From Xestospongia bergquistia (lineage: Eukaryota > Porifera > Demospongiae > Haplosclerida > Petrosiidae), in the NCBI GenBank assembly GCA_963965975.1, contig OZ014412.1, positions 2,420,501 through 2,484,500 on the forward strand: a DNA stretch of 64,000 nt, in the 5' to 3' direction. Numbering within the stretch: the stretch's first letter is position 1; each line of letters begins with the position of its first letter. The notes beneath the pieces are model-generated. The model had not been told where the DNA came from. It saw only the letters and a list, made by a program, of their open reading frames with translations, and did no database searches. The translations under genes and the position numbers were made by a program. This document shows, piece after piece, positions 28,453 to 39,150 of the stretch.

Positions 28453-29373
28453 AATGCTATGTGATGTGAAGGATAGTGTTGACATGGTAACCCACTACAA
28501 CCAATGACATCCTCTGGTGGTATATCTAATATACTCACTAACTTCAGACTCTGTGATGAATACTATATATAATCTGCTGGCAATTTAACATTGCCAGATG
28601 CACTGCATTTTCATACAGTAAAGTTTGGCTCAGAACCCTCTCTGTTGTACGCACTAGAGATAGGAGGTTTTGATGATGAGAAGTGACCATAGACTAGTTC
28701 TTTGGGACCAGCATTGAAGTTACCACAACATATTAAAGGTAAGTCTCCTGCAAGCTCACATACTTGATCTAAGATATAGTCACCTTGAAGTAATCTTGTC
28801 TGAACTAAAAAGTGTCCTTCTTTTAATCCAGTTGCTACTACACATATCTTATTACTGAAAGTTTGGAATCTGGCTAAAATAGCAACCTGGTTAGAATTAG
28901 ATAGAGCAAGATCATTTGTAGGTAAGATAATTTCTTTCTTCTTGACTAATTGCAAGCATTTAGTGTTATAAACCAATGCAATATCATCTGAACCATTGTT
29001 AGGTACAGATTTAAGACATTTTGAGTGTGGCCTTGCAACAAAAATACTATGATATCCATCTCTTTGAAAAAAAGGCTTTAAGAAGTCATGATAGTGATCA
29101 ACACCTTGTAAGCATATGAGATCAGCATCTATTCTTTGTAATTGCTCCAATATTAATGGTTTACGATAGCTCCATGACAGATAGTCCAGTGGTACTTTAA
29201 AAAGTGTTGCCCCTGTATATTGGTTAGTAATTGCCATACCTAATGTACGCTGTATTAAATGATACAATCTAAATATCAGTATATTTACCATCTGCTAATA
29301 TATCCCACTGAACCACTTTTATAGTGTTGCCTTTATCAGCATCTAAAGGCATCCAGTCTCGAGCTAAAAGCAT
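28440..29373 (-). pseudogene. NOCT: Nocturnin-like deadenylase/phosphatase, disrupted
   Basis: Two exons (29373-29289 and 29239 downward) flank a 49-bp intron. The reading VVQWDILADG, then LICLQGVDHYHDFLKPF, ICVVATGLKEG, PLICCGNFNAGPKELVY and SAYNREGSEPNFT follows the endonuclease/exonuclease/phosphatase fold of nocturnin. Family knowledge: nocturnin removes the 2'-phosphate from NADP(H) and is related to CCR4 deadenylases. After EPNFT the alignment runs on through two in-frame stops, TGA at 28611-28613 and TAG at 28563-28565, both where the family has Trp. The next 40 codons (SILDIPPEDVIG, YPSHHIAL) still align. The end is cut by the truncated 347-bp element. The DFNA-type motif reads NFNA here. 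I call it a pseudogene, probably recent. Confidence 0.75.
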
Positions 29374-30239
29374 CTCTACTGCCAGGATCAGCCACACCCT
29401 TCAATTTTTGCAATGAGCCACACCCATTACAAATTATGAATAATCAAAAGTACACGAAGTGGAAATATTTATATCTACAGTATCATGTATGCTATAACAT
29501 AATACAATGGAGTATAGCATATATCAAGATATTATACTCATATCGTGTACATGCTCAAACACAATATAGTATGGGACACATATACTGGACACTAGTCACT
29601 GAATGTCTAATGCACCAGTAATATAGTTATACTATCTTCTTTATGTGCAGCAGGTTAGCTGTGAGGTTTATATCTCATTGATGTATAGGTCATAGATGCC
29701 AGAGTATTCTAACATGTATGACAATACTTATATTATTTACTGACCTTAGATATCCAGTATAAAGATTTAGGAACTTTTTGAGGGAGATCTATTCATGATT
29801 TTCTATCAATCAGATGAAGGTGAAAATGTACATGCACTTTTCATATAGAAAATGTAAACTGCAGGCAATAGAACAACCACTGTCTATGTCATCTATTATA
29901 TATCTCACTACAATGGACTACCTAACAGATGAAGTGAGGTGAATACTATGTGTATACTAACTATATGGTCAGTCTGAAGAAAATGATTTCAGCTCATTCA
30001 AGCATATATGGACATCATAACAGCAATGAGGGACAGGAGTCAACTCCCTTCTGGAAGTGGAGATAAAGAAAGAGGTGAGGCTTCATTTTATCTCTCTTCA
30101 TTCGGTGTAAGATCTTCAGGTACTTCTAATATTAATTTCTCAATACACTGATCTTTTGAAGGGGCAATGTCTTGATATTTAGTAGTTTGTTAAGCCTTTG
30201 TGACTGATAATATATATATATTATATAATTATTATATCA
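29374..30239. other. Spacer with one possible exon
   Basis: Mostly AT-rich. About 29988-30075 reads as an open exon (AYMDIITAMRDRSQLPSGSG) ending in a good donor (GAG|GTGAGG). A later stretch, 30462-30536, continues in phase (KAIGLRELSKAGALEELKEL, then stop). The pair could be the 3' end of a small coiled-coil gene with some likeness to IFT20; I am not sure. Confidence 0.3.
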
Positions 30240-30795
30240 AAAACCTGTTTGACTGGTATTTTTAACTTTATGCTTATAAATTATATTTACCTGGCTTCTC
30301 TTGATGTACTACATTTTTACATTGGACTTTTTTTAAAAGCTTAAATTTATGCCACCACTTCTTATAAAATTGAGACATAAAATCATGAATTTCCATTTTT
30401 GTATTAACTGTTATATAGACAGTTAGGTTGACCCTATATAATTAGCTAATTATAGCTACAACAAGATAAGTCGAAAGCCATTGGCTTAAGAGAGTTATCC
30501 AAAGCTGGAGCACTTGAGGAACTAAAGGAGCTGTTATAAATTTAGATAATGAAGAAGAGTGTTTAGGTAATGATTTTTACTTTTTTAAGCCCTTTTAAAA
30601 TTAAAATATGATAAAAATTATTATAATTAGTAGTGTTATTCTAGTTTGCTTAAGTAGGGCTAGTTTTATTTTTGGCTCTTGAAAGTTACAGTATTTTAGT
30701 AGTATTAATTTTTTTAGCAGTCTCATCGATGCCATGTTCAGAAGTGTCGTTAGCTCACTAGCGTTAATGATATTCATAGACGACAAACAACGCGC
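30240..30795. repeat. Upstream segment of macro-repeat copy 2
   Basis: Diverged relative of 26931-27250, interrupted by the unique stretch at about 30400-30545. It leads into the conserved promoter block and TATA at 30830. Confidence 0.8.
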
Positions 30796-30859
30796 CCCAC
30801 AAGAGCATGAAGACAAAATCTGCAGTACATATAAAAGGAAATGAAAACCACCTTGGATA

Positions 30860-31206
30860 GGTTGTGTTGTGGGCCAGCGTTCTGCAATGCATCAGACCTC
30901 TGAGATGGTTACCAGCATACTCTACGGAGTATCCGAAAGGCCGACTAGGATAGGGCTGGTAGTCTCCCTTTAAACGAGATGAGGCTGGTGTATTTGTGGT
31001 TCCTGGTTCCTGAATGCGACATTCCCTAAGAGCTGGAATCCCGTACGGCTGGTTTTAAGTTAGGGCGATGCTCCAGCCAGGATTACCTCGCGAAGACGAG
31101 GGTTACCAAGCCAGGTGGCGGTCCCAGCTAGCAATAGCAGGGAATCCTGGAGCCTAAGTGGAAGCCTGAGTGGGTGAGCGAGTAGGAATCGTTTGGGCAA
31201 CACAAC
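30860..31206 (+). ncRNA. 347-bp structured RNA gene candidate, copy 2
   Basis: It appears identical to copy 1 over the element, with TATA at 30830-30838 and a T-run after the closing stem. Upstream of about -65 the flank differs from the other copies, so the conserved region begins at the putative proximal element. Confidence 0.65.
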
Positions 31207-31809
31207 ATGTTTTTACTTTTTTTAATAAATCTTAACTTTATTATTTAAACTACGAGCCAATCCAAAGTAAAGTTAATGTTGTTGCTAAAAGTCAAAATTA
31301 AAGGACATATTGGAAGTTCCTTTAATTTCAGTTCAACATAACACTAACTATAATAGATATTTGGTAACAACATCCGTGATGTCTCACTGACTGAAGATCT
31401 TCTCCTTGTGCTATTATCACAACATTGTCAATATTATAATAGTTTTCAATGGATCCTGGATAATAAGTTCCACCATTGAGTCAGTAATCATTTCAAGCAC
31501 AGGGTATATCGTAGAACTATTGCCTCATTGTTCTATTGTATTTCTGAGTCTGCATGAGCATTTTTTCAACAATTATAAACAACAATAGATTGAACAGTTG
31601 GTTATATTTTGAAACTTTCTCCAACTCAAAGGGATAACTAACTCCATAAAAAATCAAGTCATTTTGTTGCTTATCATCTTGGGCCATTTTTAAGTAGGAC
31701 GCGATTTACTGTCCAAAAGTGTCTCGAGGACAAAAGGAGTCCCAAATTCCCTTTGGACATTTGATGGCAATACTGGACAATTACATCCTTTTCTTCATTT
31801 CTTTATTTA
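31207..31809. repeat. Downstream segment of macro-repeat copy 2
   Basis: Near-identical to 27662-28257, then continues into satellite array 2 through TTTAGTTCACATATATAG. Confidence 0.9.
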
Positions 31810-32540
31810 GTTCACATATATAGATATATTACATCCAGTAGCAGTCCTGACTTCTTTCCTCCTACATGTAGTTAGCACAATAGTAGTAGTGTCATGTACC
31901 TTATAGCTAGGAATCACATATATAAGTATATCACATCCAGTAGCAGTCCTGACTTCCTTTCCTACATGTAGTTAGCACAATAGTAGTCGTGTAATGTACC
32001 TTATAGGGATTCACGTACATCCAGTAGCAGTCCTGACTTCTTTTCTCCTACATGTAGTTAGCACAATAGTAGTAGTAGTGTCATGTACCTTATATAGGGA
32101 TCACATATATAGGTATATCACATCCAGTAGCAGTCCTGACTTCCTTTCCTACATGTAATTAGCACAATAGTAGTAGTGTAATGTACCTTATAGGGATCAC
32201 GTATATCCAGTAGCAGTCCATAAGTATATCACATCCAGTAGCAGTCCTGACTTCCTTTCCTACATGTAGTTAGCACAATAGTAGTAGTGTCATGTACCTT
32301 ATAGGGATCACGTATATCCAGTAGCAGTCCTGACTTCTTTTCTCCTACATGTAGTTAGCACAATAGTAGTAGTGTCATGTACCTTATATAGGGATCACAT
32401 ATATAGGTATATCACATCCAGTAGCAGTCCTGACTTCCTTTCCTACATGTAGTTAGCACAATAGTAGTAGTGTCATGTACCTTATATAGGGATCACATAT
32501 ATTCATATATTAGGTATATCACATCCAGTAGCAGTCCTTT
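31810..32540. repeat. ~95-bp satellite array 2, about seven copies
   Basis: Same unit as array 1 (CTACATGTAGTTAGCACAAT), ending in the same CTTTTGTCTCCAATACA junction. Confidence 0.95.
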
Positions 32541-34015
32541 TGTCTCCAATACAATCCTATATGTACAAATAAATTCAATTAACGTACTAAGAAAATTTCA
32601 ATCTAGTCTGTATTAGCTATAACCTCTACCTAAACACACTACAAAATATACCTTTCAACCACTAGACCATCTCACTCACATTTGTTCTGATGGAGGTTTC
32701 ATGTACTGTGACAGTAACTCTTGTATCATTGTCTTGTATATAGTCCATTCATCAACAAAACATCACACAATGTCTCTTAAGCTTTACTGCTTTCTTTTCA
32801 AAGATCACAGATGCCTCTTCATGGCAGTGGCAGGGCAACCTTTAGTAGAGTCACACAAAAATAACCTAGAAAAAACAAATTTACATTTAAATCTTGTCTA
32901 CATTATTAGCTATAGCATCTACTCAAATACTATCAAGTAATTTTTATTAATCAGTAGCATCTACTACTAACTAGCCTGATCTAATCTACCTATACTAGTT
33001 CACAAATAAAGCCTCTTATCTAAACACTAGTGAATAACAGAGGAGGGACCCTTCAGTCTTCACGATAGACTAGACTTCACACTACAGTTGATAGAAATAT
33101 TAAAGAAATGATTTGACAAAGTGTTCAACATCTGTTCACAATATCTGATTCAATCTTTATGGTTGATGACTTGAGAAATGACTCCCCACAGTAGGACTCT
33201 AATCTCTTTCCATCTTTTAACACAACAATCTCAGTAGACTAACATCAACAATGATCGTCAAAGATCTATACACATAGAATCCACCTATTAACAAAAAAAA
33301 TATTTAATATATTCTGGTCTATATACCAGCTATGATAAACAACATATTATTAAAGCTCCACTCATGTACTATATAAACATATAATTATAGCCAATGTTTT
33401 AACAAATACTCAATACATTAATACTTACATGTCTTCTCATCTGTTCCAAAGTAAGAGGTATCTAATCACTTCAGTAATGACTTTATATTCTATTGTAACT
33501 CTTTAATCTTCATGGTAGACTCACACAAAAATGGTAGACAACAATTGTAGACAGAGACTGAACATCTAATCATATTGTGAACAGTACATCTAACCACATT
33601 GAGAAATCAATTTCATTCAATCTTCACAGTAGAGTCACACAGCAATAACCTAGAAAAAACAAATTTACTTTTAAATTTTGTCTACATCATTAGCTATAGC
33701 ATCTACTCAAACACTATCAACTAATCAGTAGCCAACATTTATTACTAGTCCACTCTAATCTACTTATACCAGTAAAGTTGCTTTAAATCTAGTCTGTATT
33801 AGCTATACATAGCCTCTTACCTAAACACTAGTGAATAAGAGAGGAGGGACACTTCAGTCTTCATGGTTGACTAGACTTCACACAACAGTTTATAGAAATA
33901 TTAAAGAAATTGACTTCTGACAAAGTGTTACAGATCTATTCACAATATCTGATTCAATCTTTAATTCATGGTTGATGACTTGAGAAATGGCTCCCCACAG
34001 CAGGGCTCTAATCTC
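32541..34015. repeat. Link plus about 1.4 units of the 876-bp repeat, copy 2
   Basis: The link (32541-32860) is followed by shortened, diverged 876-bp-type sequence. The first unit lacks parts of the segment carrying the 69-codon frame. The second begins at about 33610 and stops at 34015. Confidence 0.9.
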
Positions 34016-34360
34016 TGTACTTATAACTTACTATTTACCTGGCTTCTCTTGATGTACTTTATTTAGATAGAAGGAACAAAAGATAATGAGAAGAGTGTTT
34101 ATGTAGTAATTTTTATTTTTTAAGCCCCTGTAAAATTAAAATGTGATAAAAGTTATTATAATTAGTAGTGTTGTTCTAGTTTAGGACTAGTTTTATTCCT
34201 CACCCTTAAAAGTATAGTTTTAATTTCAATTAGTCTCATCTAGTAATGATATTCATAGTTTACGTTAATGACATTCATAAGCGTACACAGTGCAGTCCCA
34301 CAAGAGCATGAAGACAAAATCTGCAGTACATATAAAAGGAAGTGAAAACCACCTTGGATA

Positions 34361-34707
34361 GGTTGTGTTGTGGGCCAGCGTTCTGCAATGCATCAGACCT
34401 CTGAGATGGTTACCAGCATACTCTACGGAGTATCCGAAAGGCCGACTAGGATAGGGCTGGTAGTCTCCCTTTAAACGAGATGAGGTTGGTGTATTTGTGG
34501 TTCCCGGTTCCTGAATGCGACATTCCCTAAGAGCTGGAATCCCGTACGGCTGGTTTTAAGTTAGGGCGATGCTCCAGCCAGGATTACCTCGCGAAGACGA
34601 GGGTTACCAAGCCAGGTGGCGGTCCCAGCTAGCAATAGCAGGGAATCCTGGAGCCTAAGTGGAAGCCTGAGTGGGTGAGCGAGTAGGAATCGTTTGGGCA
34701 ACACAAC
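34361..34707 (+). ncRNA. 347-bp structured RNA gene candidate, copy 3
   Basis: Differs from copy 1 at two visible positions (GAGGTTGG and TTCCCGGTT). TATA starts at 34331. A long T-run follows the stem. The stem sequences are unchanged. Confidence 0.65.
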
Positions 34708-35735
34708 ATGTTTTTTTTTTTTTTAAATAAATCTTAACTTTATTATTTAAACTACGAGAATGTCAGCCAATCCAAAGTAATGTTGTTGCTAAAAGTCAAA
34801 ATTAAAGGACATATTAGAAGTTCCTTTAATTTCAGTTCAACATAACACTAACTATAATAGATATTTGGTGACAACATCCGTGATGTCTCACTGACTGAAG
34901 ATCTTCTCCTTGTGCTATCATCACAACATTGTCAATATTATAATAGTTTTCAATGGATCCTGGATAGAAGTTCCACCATTGAGTCAGTAAGCTTGTTTGG
35001 AATAACAAAACATACCTTTTTTAAATGTAATAGAAATATGTTTATAATACTCCAGAACATTTTCAACTTTTGATGCTTAATTTTACAATATTAATTGATC
35101 AATTTTTAGAATTACTTTGCATTTGTCTAAATTGTAATAACTGTTTATTTGCCACTTGAATTGTGGCTAAGATATTAAAGCTACTTTTTCTCTAACCAGG
35201 ATAATATAGATTGTGTGTAAAATAGCAACATTATTCTATATTTCTGGATATCTTCCTGTAATCCATATCAACTAAATTCCAAAACCAGCAGTCACACTCT
35301 ACACTCTCAAAACATAAATCAAAGATTGTCTTTTGCATTAACTTTGGCCTGTACTAGTGTACTCATAGTTGCTCACACCTACTGCAATATCAACTGTGCC
35401 TCATTTCAAGCACAGGGTATATTGTAGAACTATTGCCTCATTGTTTTATTGTATTTCTGAGTCTGCATGAGCATTTTTCCAACCAATATTCAACAATTAT
35501 AAACAACAATAGATTGAACAGTTGGTTATATTTTGAAACTTTCTCCAACTCAAAGGGATAACTAACTCCATAAAAAATCAAGTCATTTTGTTGCTTATCA
35601 TCTTGGGCCATTTTTAAGTAGGACGCGATTTACTGTCCAAAAGTGTCTCGAGGACAAAAGGAGTCCCAAATTCCCTTTGGACATTTGATGGCAATACTGG
35701 ACAATCACATCCTTTTCTTTATTTCTTTATTTAGT
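34708..35735. repeat. Downstream segment of macro-repeat copy 3, with insertion
   Basis: Equivalent to 31207-31800 but carries an extra segment between GAGTCAGTAA and TCATTTCAAG, annotated separately. Confidence 0.85.
34989..35401. mobile_element. ~413-bp insertion in macro-repeat copy 3 (unclassified)
   Basis: The sequence is absent at the matching point of copies 1 and 2. It is AT-rich with no open frame. No clear terminal inverted repeats or target duplication were seen by eye. It is either a short transposon or copy-specific filler. Confidence 0.45.
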
Positions 35736-35739
35736 TCAC

Positions 35740-36535
35740 ATATATAGATATATTACATCCAGTAGCAAGCAGTCCTCACTTCTTTTCCTACATGTAGTTA
35801 GCACAATAGTAATAGTGTCATGTACCTTATAGGGGTAACATATATAAATATATCACATCCAGTTGCAGTCCTGACTTCCTTTCCTACATGTAGTTAGCAC
35901 AATAGTAGTACTAGTGTAATGTATCTTATAGGGATCACGTATATCCAGTAGCAGTCTGACTTCTTTCCTACATGTAGTTAGCACAATAGTAGTAGTGTAA
36001 TGTACCTTATAGGGATCACATATATAGATATATCACATCCAGTAGCAGTCCTGACTTCCTTTCCTACATGTAGTTAGCACAATAGTAGTAGTGTAATGTA
36101 CCTTATAGGGATCACATATATAGATATATCACATCCAGTAGCAGTCCTGACTTCCTTTCCTACATGTAGTTAGCACAATAGTAGTAGTGTAATGTACCTT
36201 ATAGGGATCACATATATAGATATATCACATCCAGTAGCAGTCCTGACTTCCTTTCCTACATGTAGTTAGCACAATAGTAGTAGTGTAATGTACCTTATAG
36301 GGATCACATATATAGATATATCACATCCAGTAGCAGTCCTGACTTCCTTTCCTACATGTAGTTAGCACAATAGTAGTAGTGTAATGTACCTTATAGAGAT
36401 CACATATATAGATATATCACATCCAGTAGCAGTCCTGACTTCCTTTCCTACATGTAGTTAGCACAATAGTAGTAGTGTCATGTACCTTATAGGGATCACA
36501 TATATTAGGCATATAACATCCAGTAGCAGTCCTTT
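35740..36535. repeat. ~95-bp satellite array 3, about nine copies
   Basis: Same family as arrays 1 and 2. Five consecutive long units between about 36000 and 36420 are nearly identical, the most homogenised part of the family here. Confidence 0.95.
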
Positions 36536-37985
36536 TGTCTCCAATACAGTCACACGTCATTATCCTATATGTTCAAATAAATTCAATTAACCTACTAAGA
36601 ACATTTCAATCTAGTCTGTATTAGCTATAACCTCTACCTAAACACACTACAAAATATACCTCTCAACCACTAGACCATCTTACTCACATTTGTTCTGATG
36701 GAGGTTTCATGTATTGTGACAGTAACTCTTGTATCAGTGTCTTGTATAGTCCATTCATCCACAAAGACATCACACAATGTCTCTTAAGCTTTATTGCTTT
36801 CTTTTCAAAGATCACAAATGTCTCTTCATGGCAGTGACAGGACAACCCTTTAGTAGAGTCACACAACAATAACCTAGAAAAAACAAATTTACATTTAAAT
36901 CTTGTCTACATTATTAGCTATAGCATCTACTCAAACACTATCAAGTAATTTCTATTAATCAGTAGCCTACATCATCTACTACTAACTAGCCTGATCTAAT
37001 CTACCTATACTAGTTCACAAATAAAGCCTCTTATCTAAACACTAGTGAATAACAGAGGAGGGACCCTTCAGTCTTCAGTCAGTCTTCAGTCTTCACGATA
37101 GACTAGACTTCACAATATCTGATTCAATCTTTATGGTTGATGACTAGAGAAATAGCTCCTCACAGTAGGGTTCTAATCTCTTTCCATCTTTTAACACAAC
37201 AATCTCAGTAGACTAACATCAACAATGATCGTCAAAGATCTATACACATAGCATCCACCTATTAACAAAAAAAATATTTAATATATTCTGGTCTATATAC
37301 CAGCTATGATAAACTACATATTATTAAAGCTCCACTCATGTACTATATAAACATATAATTATAGCCAATGTTTTAACAAATACTCAACACATTAATACTT
37401 ACATGTTTTCTCATCTGTTCCAAAGTAAGAGGTATCTAATCACTTCAGTAATGACTTTATATTCTATTGTAACTCTTTAATCTTCATGGTAGACTCACAC
37501 AAAAATGGTAGACAACAATTGTAGACAGAGACTGAACATCTAATCATATTGTGAACAGTACATCTAACCACATTGAGAAATCAATTTCATTCAATCTTCA
37601 CAGTAGAGTCACACAGCAATAACCTAGAAAAAACAAATTTACTTTTAAATTTTGTCTACATCATTAGCTATAGCATCTACTCAAACACTATCAACTAATC
37701 AGTAGCCAATATTTATTATTAGTCCATTCTAATCTACTTATACCAGTAAAGATGCTTTAAATCTAGTCTGTATTAGCTATACATAGCCTCTTACCTAAAC
37801 ACTAGTGAATAAGAGAGGAGGGACACTTCAGTCTTCATGGTAGACTAGACTTCACACAAAAGTTGATAGAAAGATTAGAGAAATTGATTTCTGACAAAGT
37901 GTTAGACATCTGTTCACAATATCTGATTCAATCTTTAATTCATGGTTGATGACTTGAGAAATGGCTCCCCACAGCAGGGCTCTAA
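36536..37985. repeat. Link plus about 1.4 units of the 876-bp repeat, copy 3
   Basis: Parallels 32541-34015 closely, including the break points. The macro-repeat period between copies 2/3 and 3/4 is about 3.5 and 4.0 kb. Confidence 0.9.
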
Positions 37986-38338
37986 TCTCTGTACTTATAA
38001 CTTACTATTTACCTGGCTTCTCTTGATGTACTTTATTTAGATAGAAGGAACAAAAGATAGAAGAGTGTTTATGTAGTAATTTTTATTTTTTAAGCCCCTG
38101 TAAAATTAAAATGTGATAAAAGTTATTATAATTAGTAGATTTGTTCTAGTTTAGGACTAGTTTTATTCTTCACCCTTAAAAGTATAGTTTTAATTTCAAT
38201 TATTTTAACAGTTTCATCTAGTAATGATATTCATAGTTTACGTTAATGACATTCATAAGCGTACACAGTGCAGTCCCACAAGAGCATGAAGACAAAATCT
38301 GCAGTACATATAAAAGGAAATGAAAACCACCTTGGATA

Positions 38339-38685
38339 GGTTGTGTTGTGGGCCAGCGTTCTGCAATGCATCAGACCTCTGAGATGGTTACCAGCATACT
38401 CTACGGAGTATCCGAAAGGCCGACTAGGATAGGGCTGGTAGTCTCCCTTTAAACGAGATGAGGCTGGTGTATTTGTGGTTCCCGGTTCCTGAATGCGACA
38501 TTCCCTAAGAGCTGGAATCCCGTACGGCTGGTTTTAAGTTAGGGCGATGCTCCAGCCAGGATTACCTCGCGAAGACGAGGGTTACCAAGCCAGGTGGCGG
38601 TCCCAGCTAGCAATAGCAGGGAATCCTGGAGCCTAAGTGGAAGCCTGAGTGGGTGAGCGAGTAGGAATCGTTTGGGCAACACAAC
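38339..38685 (+). ncRNA. 347-bp structured RNA gene candidate, copy 4
   Basis: One visible difference from copy 1 (TTCCCGGTT). TATA starts at 38309. A T-run follows the closing stem. The macro-repeat ends about 200 bp downstream, at about 38889. Confidence 0.65.
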
Positions 38686-38889
38686 ATGTTTTTTTTTTTT
38701 TTAAATAAATATTAACTTTATTATTTAAACTACGAGCCAATCCAAAGTAAAGTTAATGTTGTTGCTAAAAGTCAAAATTAAAGGACATATTGGAAGTTCC
38801 TTTAATTTCAGTTCAACATAACACTAACTATAATAGATATTTGGTGACAACATCCGTGATGTCTCACTGACTGAAGATCTTCTCCTTGT
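38686..38889. repeat. Truncated downstream segment of macro-repeat copy 4
   Basis: Matches 31207-31405, then breaks off after CTTCTCCTTGT, where unique sequence leading to the gene cluster begins. Confidence 0.9.
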
Positions 38890-39039
38890 AATACTGAGTG
38901 TGACACTAAATAGTACTGCTTGTGTCAAAATATTTGTTTTATTGTGTTAATTTCATATTACTAATGTAAAATATCATTGTCTCTTTTCTTATGTTACAAC
39001 AAATAAAAATCCTTACCTAAACTCTCTATCGATCCACAA

Positions 39040-39150
39040 CGGTAATAAACTTTAAAAAGGGGTTAAAAATTTGGATAACCTTCGAAGCTCTGTCATCAAA
39101 GGGGATGTGACGTAATAGGGTAGGTTCCTTTTTTTGTTTATGATGCATCG
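39040..39150 (+). promoter_or_regulatory. Upstream region of the first cluster gene
   Basis: A TGACGTAA element (39108-39115) fits the CREB/ATF-type consensus. GGGGTTAAAAATTTGG followed by CTTCGA resembles the block before the gene at 41759 (GGGGTTAAATTTTTTGG, then CTTCGA), which may be a shared promoter motif. Confidence 0.4.

Noticed and set aside
28258-28485. Minus-strand 75-codon frame spanning the truncated element and palindrome
   Set aside because: It crosses the junction of nocturnin relic, foreign element and palindrome, so it is a chance frame.
30462-30536. IFT20 3' exon
   Set aside because: Only a short KAIG-R likeness and no other exon of the family; kept only as a possible unassigned exon.
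27861-31588. 60-codon plus-strand frames repeated in macro-repeat copies 1 and 2
   Set aside because: Conserved only because the copies are near-identical; copy 3 is interrupted by an insertion.
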